DNA of 14,729 nt, taken from Candidatus Segatella mututuai (GTDB lineage Bacteria; Bacteroidota; Bacteroidia; Bacteroidales; Bacteroidaceae). Made by a program: the position numbers and the translations under genes. Positions 7,881 to 14,729 of this stretch are shown here, piece by piece. The notes beneath the pieces are model-generated. The model ran no database searches. It had not been told where the DNA came from and saw only the letters and a program-made list of their open reading frames with translations. The stretch is from assembly GCA_002439605.1 (NCBI GenBank), contig DJOI01000053.1, forward strand, positions 46,547 to 61,275. The letters are read 5' to 3'. Within the stretch, counting starts at the first letter, position 1. Each line of letters begins with the position of its first letter.

Positions 7881-7954
7881 GGACTTGTAGCTCAGTTGGT
7901 TAGAGCAACAGACTCATAATCTGGAGGTCATAGGTTCAAGCCCTATCTGGTCCA
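7881..7954 (+). tRNA. tRNA with CAT anticodon (elongator Met, or Ile2)
   Basis: A 74-nt cloverleaf: D arm GCTC...GAGC, anticodon loop CTCATAA (7913-7919; anticodon 7915-7917), T arm ATAGG-TTCAAGC-CCTAT with five perfect pairs, discriminator A at 7954. The 3' CCA is not encoded. By anticodon it reads ATG as elongator methionine tRNA; if TilS converts the first anticodon C to lysidine it would read ATA as isoleucine. The sequence alone does not settle this by eye. It does not look like an initiator. Positions 6-67 (T-T) and 27-43 (A-G) do not pair. It has its own promoter and terminator, so it is a single-gene unit. Confidence 0.93.
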
Positions 7955-7962
7955 CATTGATT

Positions 7963-8001
7963 AATAAGCAGTTGAGTATCAATCAACTGCTTATTTTTTT
8001 T
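7963..8001 (+). terminator. Rho-independent terminator of the tRNA gene
   Basis: A perfect 13-bp stem (7963-7975 with 7983-7995), 7-nt loop, followed by a run of eight Ts (7994-8001). It is the strongest terminator in the window, 9 nt after the tRNA. Confidence 0.93.
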
Positions 8002-8002
8002 A

Positions 8003-8130
8003 GTATGCTCGGCATGAGCTTATTCTAATGGGTGTAAGTCCCTAACGAGCCCTAATAGCGGGAATCGTATAGCCAAAAGCGCAAAGAGTGGTCAACTAAA
8101 ATCGTTAAACCACAAACAGACTTGCTGTCA
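8003..8130 (+). mobile_element. Relic of a group IIC intron (5' end, domain I only)
   Basis: Starting at GTATGC (8003) the sequence follows the pattern I recall for 5' ends of group IIC introns: GTGTGC, then CYCGGCATGRG, then a short gap and GGGTG-A-GTCCC-AAC. Here these are seen as CTCGGCATGAGC (8009-8020) and GGGTGTAAGTCCCTAAC (8030-8046), followed by GAGCCC...GGGAATCG and a 'GCCAAAAGCGC' element. Group IIC introns typically insert just after the stem-loop of Rho-independent terminators, and this relic begins one base after the tRNA terminator T tract. There is no reverse transcriptase gene, domain V or 3' end nearby; the relic appears to stop near 8130 where AraC-like coding sequence begins. 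The family call rests on remembered sequence patterns and placement, not a covariance search. The right boundary is uncertain. Confidence 0.68.
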
Positions 8131-8131
8131 T

Positions 8132-8392
8132 GTGCCGACTCGTCGCTTTGTCGAGCCTTTGGGTATGAGCGATGCTTATTTCTCAGATTTCTTGAAGCGA
8201 GAGACGGGCAAGACCATCGACAAGTATGTTTGTGCCCGCCATTTTGAGGTGGCGAAGCGACTGCTACTTACCACAAACGATTCGCTCTGTACCATTGCCA
8301 GAAAGCTGGGCTATCATACGGTGCAGAGCTTTTCTACTACATTCAAGAGGGTATTGGGCTGTGCACCGAATGATTATCGCAACGCCAACTAA
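8132..8392 (+). pseudogene. AraC-family regulator remnant: C-terminal DNA-binding domain only
   Basis: 86 codons from a GTG. The product matches the two helix-turn-helix motifs of AraC/XylS proteins: 'LGMSDAYFSDFLKRETGKTIDKYV' (about residues 11-34) and 'SLCTIARKLGYHTVQSFSTTFKRVLGCAPNDYR' (about 51-83). Full AraC regulators are usually about 250-350 aa with an N-terminal ligand or dimerisation domain, which is absent here. Homology begins almost exactly at the first codon, immediately after the group II intron relic, so a deletion probably removed the rest. The frame stays open upstream but spells intron relic, not protein. A free DNA-binding domain might still bind DNA if expressed, but I see no promoter or good start site. 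It ends with TAA at the edge of the 15-bp repeat array. Confidence 0.75.
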
Positions 8393-8465
8393 TGAAATAG
8401 ATTGATTTGAAACCAATTGGTTTGAAATAAAACGGTTTGGAATCATTCTATTTCAAATAATTTGA
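8391..8465 (+). repeat. Five degenerate 15-bp direct repeats upstream of the SNF2 gene
   Basis: Units start at 8391, 8406, 8421, 8436 and 8451, exactly 15 bp apart, each opening with a version of TTTGAAA (AATGAAA, TTTGAAA, TTTGAAA, TTTGGAA, TTTCAAA). The array begins inside the AraC remnant's stop codon and ends at the base where the -7 box TATATTTG begins, so it covers the whole upstream promoter region. It also holds a perfect 14-bp palindrome, AAACCAATTGGTTT (8410-8423), and a 14-bp inverted repeat with one mismatch (8393-8406 with 8442-8455). Spacing of 1.5 helical turns would put sites on alternating DNA faces. It may be an operator array or a decayed minisatellite. Confidence 0.6.
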
Positions 8466-8473
8466 TTATATTT
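8466..8473 (+). promoter_or_regulatory. -7 promoter element for the SNF2 helicase gene
   Basis: TATATTTG matches the TAnnTTTG consensus exactly and lies 60 nt before the ATG. No TTTG appears at the normal -33 distance; that region is occupied by the 15-bp repeats, so this promoter may need an activator or be weak. Confidence 0.5.
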
Positions 8474-8533
8474 GCACTCGTAAGCCTCTATTATATATGA
8501 AGCTTTATAGTTGTAATAAATATTAATCATTTT

Positions 8534-11500
8534 ATGGCAAGAAATTTTTGTAAGACTTGGTGGGGCAATGCTTGGTTGCAAGCCCTCTCTCATATAGATT
8601 ACTCCAATCGCATTCCTCGTGGTGCTCGATATGCTCGCAATGGATCGGTGAAGAGCGTGGAGTTTGATGATAATAAAATCAAGGCAAAGGTGCAAGGAAG
8701 CAGACGGACTCCATACACTGTCACCATGGAGGTGAATAAGTTTACGAAGAAAGAGACGGAACGACTGATGGAGGGTATATTGGCAAATCCTGCCATCGTA
8801 CCACAGCTGCTCAATATGAATCTTTCTCCTGCCGTGCTCGATATTGCCAAGGAAGCCAAGTTGAAGGTCTTTCCTGATTCTTGGAGAGACTTGGACATGG
8901 ATTGTAGCTGTCCCGACTGGGCGGTGCCTTGCAAGCACATTGCCGCCGTGGTCTATATGATAGGATTGGAGATAGACAACAACCCATTCTTGGTGTTCCA
9001 ACTTCATGGAGTGGATATATTGGAGGAACTGAAGAAACGTGGTATTGGGGGAGATGAAAAATGTAATGTGACGATACCTACATGGCAGGAGTCTTTGCCA
9101 TTGGTCTTGCCTTCCGTCCTTTCGAAAAAGGAAATTGCGCAAAATCCACCCATGCTGGATTTCAGCATGATTACCGAACTGGGTGATGCCCTCTTGCGTC
9201 TATTGCCCGACGAACCTCCTTTCTATACCGATGGTAATTTCTTGAAGCTTTATACGGAGAATGTTGGAAAAGCCAAGCGACAGGCGGGGCGATTGCTCGA
9301 TAAGAGAGTTGGTTTGGTGGAGGTTTTCAAAAAGTGGGAGATAAAGCCCGTTGTACTTTCGCCTTCCGTAGATTTGGTGATAACGATGCGAGATGGGCTG
9401 AACTTTGAGGCTTCTCGCCCATCGGGAAAGACCAAGCTGAACATCCCGCAGCTGATGTCGGCTCTTGATAACATCGCCAGTGAAGACTTGCGAGATTTCT
9501 CCGATACCATCTATGCCTTGAAATTGAGTTATCTGATGGCTCTCCATCTGATGATGAAAGGGAATGTGATGCCGCAGATATTACAGAATATCGATGAGAC
9601 ATACAGTGTATGGTGGGTGCCTGCTTCTGCTGATGCTCATACTGAGGGATTGTTGAGGCAGATGGATGCTTTGTTCCCTGCTGATAGTATCAGGATAGAG
9701 TTGGGTAAGAAGAAGGTGAAATCGACTTTGCGCCCGGCTTTATTGATGACTTCTTGCTTCTTGACTCAGTTGGTGCAAGGCACATCCAAGCCTCTTACGT
9801 GGCTTAACAAGGCTTATCGTATGTTCTTCTCTGGAGAATCTTATTCTTTTACTGAGGTAGGCGAAAAGGCCATCCCATTGGGTATCAAGAGTTGGACAGA
9901 CCGCCTTACGGTAGTCAATATGCGTTGGCGACCAGTACTGATGGTACGTGATGAGGACGAGAATGCACGAGAGTTCTTGTTGGAAATGGCTGTGGAGGAC
10001 ACGCAGGAGGATGAGCCTCAGATGGTATGTTTGCGTGATGTGTTTGTCAAGTCGGCATATTCGAAGGAGCGTTTTGACATACTGAAGAATCTCTCTTTGC
10101 TTTCTTCGCTGGTAGGGGGCTTGGAACACTATCTGGCTCATGAGGCACAGCTCCCTATGAGTCTTGACAATCGGGAGTTTGTCACATTCTTGTTTGAGGT
10201 GATGCCTGCTATGAAGCTATTGGGCATCAAGTTGCTATTGCCGAAGTCTTTGCAGACCATCCTGCGCCCTCGTCCAAGTGTGAAACTTTCTGTCAAGCAG
10301 AACGATGGGAAGTCTTTCTTGCGTATGGACCAACTCTTGCAGTTTGATTGGAAAGTGGCAGTTGGTGACAATTTGGTGGATGCAGAGGAGTTCGAACGCT
10401 TGGTGGGACATGCTGAGGGATTGATTCGGTTCAAGCAACAATACATCTATGTAAGTGCAGAAGACTTGAAGAAGATAGAGAAAACTTTTGCTTCACAACG
10501 AGAGATGACACCTGCAAGAATGCTGCAAGTGGCATTGTCGGGCGAGTACAAGGGAGCAAAAGTCGAGTTGTCTCCAGAAGTTAAAGCCCTCATCAAGGAA
10601 TGGACTACCTTGAAGGATGTGCCAGTGCCAAAGGAAATCCATGCCCAGTTGCGCCCTTATCAAGAGAGAGGATATGCGTGGATGTATCACAATATGCGGT
10701 TGGGGTTCGGCAGTATCCTTGCCGATGATATGGGACTGGGTAAAACCCTACAGGTCATCACTTTCTTGCAGAAACTCAAAGATGATGGAGTGATAGATAA
10801 GAAACATGCCTTGGTGGTGGCTCCCACAGGTCTTCTTGCCAACTGGCAGGCGGAGCTTCAGCGATTTGCTCCTATGCTGTCTGTCTTCTTGTATCATGGT
10901 GCGAAGCGTGACTTGAAGGATTTTTCGGAAGATGTACTCTTGACCTCTTACGGTTTGGTGCGTTCGGACGTGGATTTGCTGAAGAAGCAGAAATGGCAAG
11001 TGGTGGTCATTGATGAGGCTCAGAACATCAAGAACCATGATACGGCGCAGAGCAAGGCGGTACGTTCCTTGAAAGCAGAGGTGCATATTGCCATGAGTGG
11101 TACGCCAGTGGAGAACCGTCTCTCAGAGTATTGGAGCATCATGGATTTTGCCAACAAGGGCTATCTTGGCACAGCCAAGGCTTTCAACGATGAGTATGCC
11201 AAGCCTATCCAAGACTTTGGAAATGCAGCCTGTGCAGAGAGATTCCGCAGGATAACGTCGCCAATGATGATGCGCCGTCTGAAAACAGACAAGACTATCA
11301 TCAGCGACTTGCCTGACAAGATAGAGCAAGATGAGTTTGCTTCGCTTACTCCTTCGCAGGCGGCTCTCTATCAAAAGGTGGTGGATGAAAGCATGGCGGT
11401 TATCATGGGCAAGGACGAGACGGATAGCAAACAACTGTTTGAGCGCCAAGGGCTCATCCTGCAGATGATGTTGGCATTGAAGCAGATTTGCAATCATCCT

Positions 11501-12054
11501 ACCCAATATTTGAAAGATGGCAAGTTCGTACCTTCGCTTTCTGGTAAAACGGAAATGTTGCTCGACTTGGTGGATGCCTTCGGGAGGCAGGCGAGAAAGT
11601 CATCATTTTCACCCAATTCAAGGAAATGGGAGATATGCTGCAACGATTTATCGCAGAGAGAACAGGCTCGGAACCTATGTTCCTGCATGGCGGATGCACC
11701 ATTAAGCAACGCAAGGAGATGGTGGATAAATTCCAGAACAATCGTGCCGACCGTATTTTCATACTGTCGCTCAAGGCTGCGGGAACGGGTCTTAACTTGA
11801 CGGCGGCGACCCATGTGGTGCATTATGACCTGTGGTGGAATCCTGCGGTAGAGGCACAAGCCACCGACCGTGCCTATCGCATCGGACAGAAGAAGAATGT
11901 GATGGTGCATCGTTTCATCACAAAGAATACTTTCGAGGAACGTATCAACGATATGATCAACAATAAGCGTGCCTTGGCAGAATTGACTGTATCTTCGGGT
12001 GAGAACTGGATTGGTAAGTTGAGCAACAGGGAACTGAAAGAAATCTTTGGATAA
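8534..12054 (+). pseudogene. SWIM zinc-finger SNF2-family helicase, split by a -1 frameshift
   Basis: DNA-dependent ATPase of the Swi2/Snf2 (RapA/HepA-like) group, likely acting on DNA or nucleoprotein; its role in bacteria is unclear. The N terminus ('WWGNAWLQAL...NRIPRGARYARNGSV') and SWIM zinc finger C124-x-C126-x6-C133-x-H135 are typical, followed by a long linker domain. The ATPase half has Walker A around K737 ('DDMGLGKT'), D827-EAQ (motif II) and 'SGTPVENR'. The first frame continues out of frame to a stop at 11798-11800 after an unrelated tail. The true C-terminal helicase lobe resumes in the next frame from 11584: 'GEKVIIFTQF', 'LHGG', 'AAGTGLNLT' and motif VI 'QATDRAYRIGQ', with stop at 12052-12054. 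Restoring one G in the GGG at 11582-11584 reads 'DAFGEAGEKVIIF' and gives about 1,173 aa. It is a real mutation, an assembly error or, less likely, recoding. As written, the product lacks lobe 2 and should not be an active motor. Confidence 0.88.
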
Positions 12055-12098
12055 GGATGAAATTAGGATGTTAGAAAACAAACATAATCTTTGGATAA
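12042..12098 (+). repeat. 13-bp direct repeat flanking the SNF2 stop
   Basis: AATCTTTGGATAA occurs at 12042-12054 (including the SNF2 stop codon) and again at 12086-12098, 44 nt apart. No terminator is seen between the SNF2 stop and the glycosidase start, so the two genes may share a transcript. The second copy resembles, but does not match, a -7 box. Confidence 0.5.
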
Positions 12099-12114
12099 AG
12101 TAAATGGTTGAACA

Positions 12115-14729
12115 ATGAAGAAATCAATCTTAACCGTTTGCCTGGGACTGATGAGCCTGGGCATACAAGCACAGAGCATTTCGCTTTCAGGCGAATGGGA
12201 GGTGAAGCTGGGAGAGAGCACGAGTAGCCTTGCCAAGGGAAAACATCAGCTTTCGGGAGAGGTGAAACGCGCCCATCTGCCGGGAACCATCGATACCAAT
12301 CGCCTGGGTGTTCCGCCTACCGACTTGACGGAGACAACGCATCTTACTCGTATCTCAGCCTACAAGGGGGCGGCTCGATATTCCCGAACCATCGAGATTC
12401 CTAAGGCTTGGAAACTCAAGAAAGACCAAGCCGTGGAGCTTTTCTTGGAGCGCACCAAGCCTACGTGGGTGTATCTTGATGGGCAGCTTGTCGATTCCTG
12501 CAACTTTATCTCCACACCTCAGCGATATATCTTGCCGAAGAAAATGAAGAGTGGCAAACACCTTTTGGAAATCGTGGTGGATAACTCGAAAGGAGTGCCA
12601 GAGCAAATCTATGGCTCCAGCCATGCCTATACGGAGGATACGCAGACCAACTGGAATGGAATCATCGGCGAGATACGCCTTGAAGTGAAAGAAGTGAAGA
12701 GTGAAGAATTGAAAATCGGCGACCGAAGGGTAGCCAACAGAAGAGTGAAGAAACAAAGTTCGGCGGCCGAAGGGAAAGCCAATTCAAATGTATTGGATTG
12801 CTTCAAGGACTTCCATATCGAGGGTGCTCATTTTTATGCCAACGGACATCCTGTCTTCCTTCGTGGAAAGCACGATGCCGCGGTATGGCCGCTGACAGGT
12901 CACGTGGATATGACCGTGGAGGGGTGGATGAAATATCTTGGCACTTGCAAGGAATATGGCATCAACCATGTGCGCTTCCATTCTTGGTGCCCACCGGAGG
13001 CTGCCTTTGTGGCGGCTGATAGCTTGGGCATCTATCTCCAGCCGGAGTTGCCCTTCTGGGGCTCTTTCGATGGAAAGGACGAAAGACTTATGAAGTTCCT
13101 CCATCAAGAGGGTGTGAACATCCTAAGAGAGTATGGACATCATCCTTCCTTCCGTATGATGGCTCTTGGCAATGAACTATGGGGTGACATCGACAAGATG
13201 AAGGAGTTTGTGGATGATTTCCGCAAGATAGCTCCCGATAAATATTATACTTTCGGAAGTAACTATTATCTCGGTTATCAGGGAATAAAGGAGGGGATGG
13301 ATTACTTCACTACTTGCCGCGTCGGTGGCGAGGGATGGGGCAAATACAATACCCATACCCGTGGCTCGTTCTCTTTCGCCGATGCGTATGATGGAGGAAT
13401 GATCAATCATTTCCATCCTAATTCGACGATGAACTTCAACGAGGCTTGCGACCCTTGGGCAAAGCCACAACCTTGGCAAAGGGCTTCATCGGATGGAACA
13501 GATTCCTCTCGCAAGCAAGCTGCTGGCATCCCAATCATCTCCCATGAGACAGGCCAATTCCAGACCTATCCCGACTTCAACGAGATTAAGAAATATACAG
13601 GTGTGCTTTATCCTTATAACTTGGAGATATTCCGCAAGCGTCTCGCCGCGGCAGGAATGCTTTCGCAAGCAGCAGATTTCCATAAGGCTTCCGGACTTTG
13701 GAGCGTGAAACTCTATAAGGCTGATATCGAGATGGACTTGCGAACCAAGAACATGGCTGGTTTCCAACTGCTCGATATTCAGGACTACCCAGGACAGGGC
13801 AGTGCCTATGTGGGAATCCTCGATGCTTTCATGGAGAGCAAGGGAATCACTACGCCTGATGAGTGGCGACAGTGGTGCTCGCCAGTGGTTCCATTACTGG
13901 TGACGGATAGATTCTGTTATGAGGAGAATGACACGATGAGGGCGAAGATTCAAATCGCCAATTATGGAGGAATGTCCTTGAAGGGGAAGAAGTTGATTTG
14001 GAAGTTGGATTATGCCAAGGATGAACGTTTTCCTAATGCTTCGAGCGTAGCCGAAACTCTTACCCATTTGAATCAGCCTTCTCCTTTGGCACAAGGCGAG
14101 ATAACCATCAATACTGACGAGGAAGGTTTGATAGATATTGGTGAAATTGTGCATAAGATGAAAGTGAAAGCCAATGGAATTGATGATGGCGCTGGTAAGT
14201 GCTTGGACGTGTATGTTGGCTCTCGAAAGCTGACCCTCTCTTTATCTATATATGAAGGTGAACTTGATGCAACAAGATATTCCAATATCTACGACCTTTG
14301 GGTTTATACCACTCCAAAGAATATCGACGATTTAAAGAAACAGGTTGTCATAGCCACGGATTTGACTTCCGATGTTGTCAAAAAACTCGAAAAGGGTGCT
14401 AGGGTGCTTTGGCTTCCTACGACTTCGAAGAGCTTCATTGCATCTGATAGTGCGATTGTAAAAGAGGCAGATGGCAAGAAAGAACTCATAAGAGTTTCTC
14501 AGGTTAGCAATGCCACACCATATACGGTTGGAGGTTTGTTTCAAACTGATTATTGGAATTATCGTATGTTTAAGACCATCTGCGAGAATAATAAGAAAAA
14601 GGTATCTCCAGGAACGATGGGTATTCTCACGAATCCTAAGCATCCCCTTTTCCGTTGTTTCCCTACGGAGATGCATACCAACTGGCAATGGTTCCCTGTC
14701 ATCAAGGAGTCTCATCCTTTGGTGCTCGA
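12115..14729 (+). CDS. Secreted GH2-like exo-glycosidase, 3' end outside the window
   Basis: Carbohydrate-active enzyme that probably removes a terminal sugar from glycans in the periplasm or outside the cell. The frame is open from ATG 12115 to the window end (871 full codons), so the stop is missing. Residues 1-20 form a signal peptide ('MKKSILTVCLGLMSLGIQAQ'). Residues about 25-190 match the GH2 sugar-binding jelly roll ('LPGTIDTNRLG', 'FLERTKPTWVYLDG', 'TQTNWNGIIGEI'). The TIM barrel starts near 230 ('FYANGHPVFLRGKHD', 'GINHVRFHSWCPPEAAF') with the likely acid/base E354 in 'ALGNELWGD' and likely nucleophile E478 in 'ISHETGQF'. Later residues (after about 600) are beta-rich. The Ig-like domain normally between jelly roll and barrel is missing or replaced by about 35 basic, repetitive residues (about 192-225). 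Substrate (galactoside, mannoside, glucuronide or other) cannot be told. No polysaccharide-utilisation partner genes (SusC/D) are visible. Confidence 0.85.
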   Translation, partial: MKKSILTVCLGLMSLGIQAQSISLSGEWEVKLGESTSSLAKGKHQLSGEVKRAHLPGTIDTNRLGVPPTDLTETTHLTRISAYKGAARYSRTIEIPKAWKLKKDQAVELFLERTKPTWVYLDGQLVDSCNFISTPQRYILPKKMKSGKHLLEIVVDNSKGVPEQIYGSSHAYTEDTQTNWNGIIGEIRLEVKEVKSEELKIGDRRVANRRVKKQSSAAEGKANSNVLDCFKDFHIEGAHFYANGHPVFLRGKHDAAVWPLTGHVDMTVEGWMKYLGTCKEYGINHVRFHSWCPPEAAFVAADSLGIYLQPELPFWGSFDGKDERLMKFLHQEGVNILREYGHHPSFRMMALGNELWGDIDKMKEFVDDFRKIAPDKYYTFGSNYYLGYQGIKEGMDYFTTCRVGGEGWGKYNTHTRGSFSFADAYDGGMINHFHPNSTMNFNEACDPWAKPQPWQRASSDGTDSSRKQAAGIPIISHETGQFQTYPDFNEIKKYTGVLYPYNLEIFRKRLAAAGMLSQAADFHKASGLWSVKLYKADIEMDLRTKNMAGFQLLDIQDYPGQGSAYVGILDAFMESKGITTPDEWRQWCSPVVPLLVTDRFCYEENDTMRAKIQIANYGGMSLKGKKLIWKLDYAKDERFPNASSVAETLTHLNQPSPLAQGEITINTDEEGLIDIGEIVHKMKVKANGIDDGAGKCLDVYVGSRKLTLSLSIYEGELDATRYSNIYDLWVYTTPKNIDDLKKQVVIATDLTSDVVKKLEKGARVLWLPTTSKSFIASDSAIVKEADGKKELIRVSQVSNATPYTVGGLFQTDYWNYRMFKTICENNKKKVSPGTMGILTNPKHPLFRCFPTEMHTNWQWFPVIKESHPLVL
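12696..12782 (+). repeat. Imperfect 44-bp tandem duplication inside the glycosidase gene
   Basis: Copy 1 (12696-12737) and copy 2 (12740-12782) each begin with GAAGAGTGAAGAA, then 8 variable bases, then CGGCG-CCGAAGGG (one difference, A/G) and an AGCCAA end. The period is 44 nt, not a multiple of three, so the copies are read in different frames and encode unlike peptides ('KSEELKIGDRRVAN' and 'RRVKKQSSAAEGKAN'). The flanking frame stays open. It lies exactly where the GH2 Ig-like domain would be. Confidence 0.75.

Noticed and set aside
8003..8130. Riboswitch or other cis-regulatory leader for the AraC remnant
   Set aside because: The sequence fits the group IIC intron 5' end better, and the downstream gene is truncated, so a functional leader is unlikely.
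8391..8465. CRISPR array
   Set aside because: The repeats are 15 bp with no unique spacers between them, and no cas genes are in the window.
8453..9142. Minus-strand open frame of 229 codons
   Set aside because: It runs antisense to the start and SWIM finger of the SNF2 gene and across its promoter; no recognisable protein motif is present.
11573..11600. Programmed -1 ribosomal frameshift in the SNF2 gene
   Set aside because: There is no slippery heptamer, and a single missing G explains the restored homology exactly. It is kept only as a remote alternative in the findings.
12085..12093. Promoter -7 box for the glycosidase gene
   Set aside because: TAATCTTTG has three rather than two bases between TA and TTTG, and there is no -33 TTTG at the correct distance.

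Overview
The window looks like chromosomal DNA of a Bacteroidota species, most likely a Prevotella/Segatella-type gut or oral anaerobe. The evidence is: Bacteroidota-type promoters (TTTG at -33, TAnnTTTG at -7), little use of Shine-Dalgarno sites, a C-terminal 'YNLSG...GIYVV.GKK..VK' tail of the kind common on Prevotella surface proteins, a DEAD-box helicase with RGG-rich tails, and a secreted family-2-like glycoside hydrolase. No tRNA CCA end is encoded, which is also usual there. The genus is inferred from these features, not from a database search.

Layout. (1) Positions 1-1581 (+) hold the 3' part of a DEAD-box RNA helicase; its first motifs lie outside the window. (2) Positions 1582-1935 are a convergent gap with two back-to-back Rho-independent terminators, one per strand. 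(3) Positions 1936-7742 (-) form a tight five-gene cluster. In transcription order it holds a PMCA-like Ca2+ P-type ATPase, ribF (FMN/FAD synthesis), a CPBP intramembrane protease, a short protein that looks like the C-terminal remnant of a secreted protein, and a PP2C-like phosphatase. Gaps are 4, 29 and about 10-35 nt, then a 1-nt TAATG overlap. A promoter lies just upstream of the ATPase and a terminator after the phosphatase, so a single transcript is likely. (4) Positions 7743-8533 hold divergent promoters, a CAT-anticodon tRNA with a strong terminator, a short relic that closely resembles the 5' end of a group IIC intron placed exactly after that terminator, a truncated AraC-type DNA-binding domain, and a 15-bp-period repeat array abutting the next promoter. 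(5) Positions 8534-12054 (+) hold a SWIM zinc-finger SNF2 helicase broken by a one-base frameshift. (6) Positions 12115-14729 (+) hold a secreted GH2-like glycosidase running off the end, with an odd 44-bp tandem repeat inside its coding region.

Most of the window is housekeeping or common accessory content. I see no CRISPR array, complete mobile element or clearly new multi-gene system. The parts most worth a second look are the scarred interval 7963-8473 (terminator, intron relic, decapitated regulator, periodic repeats), the SNF2 frameshift, and the repeat insertion in the glycosidase.
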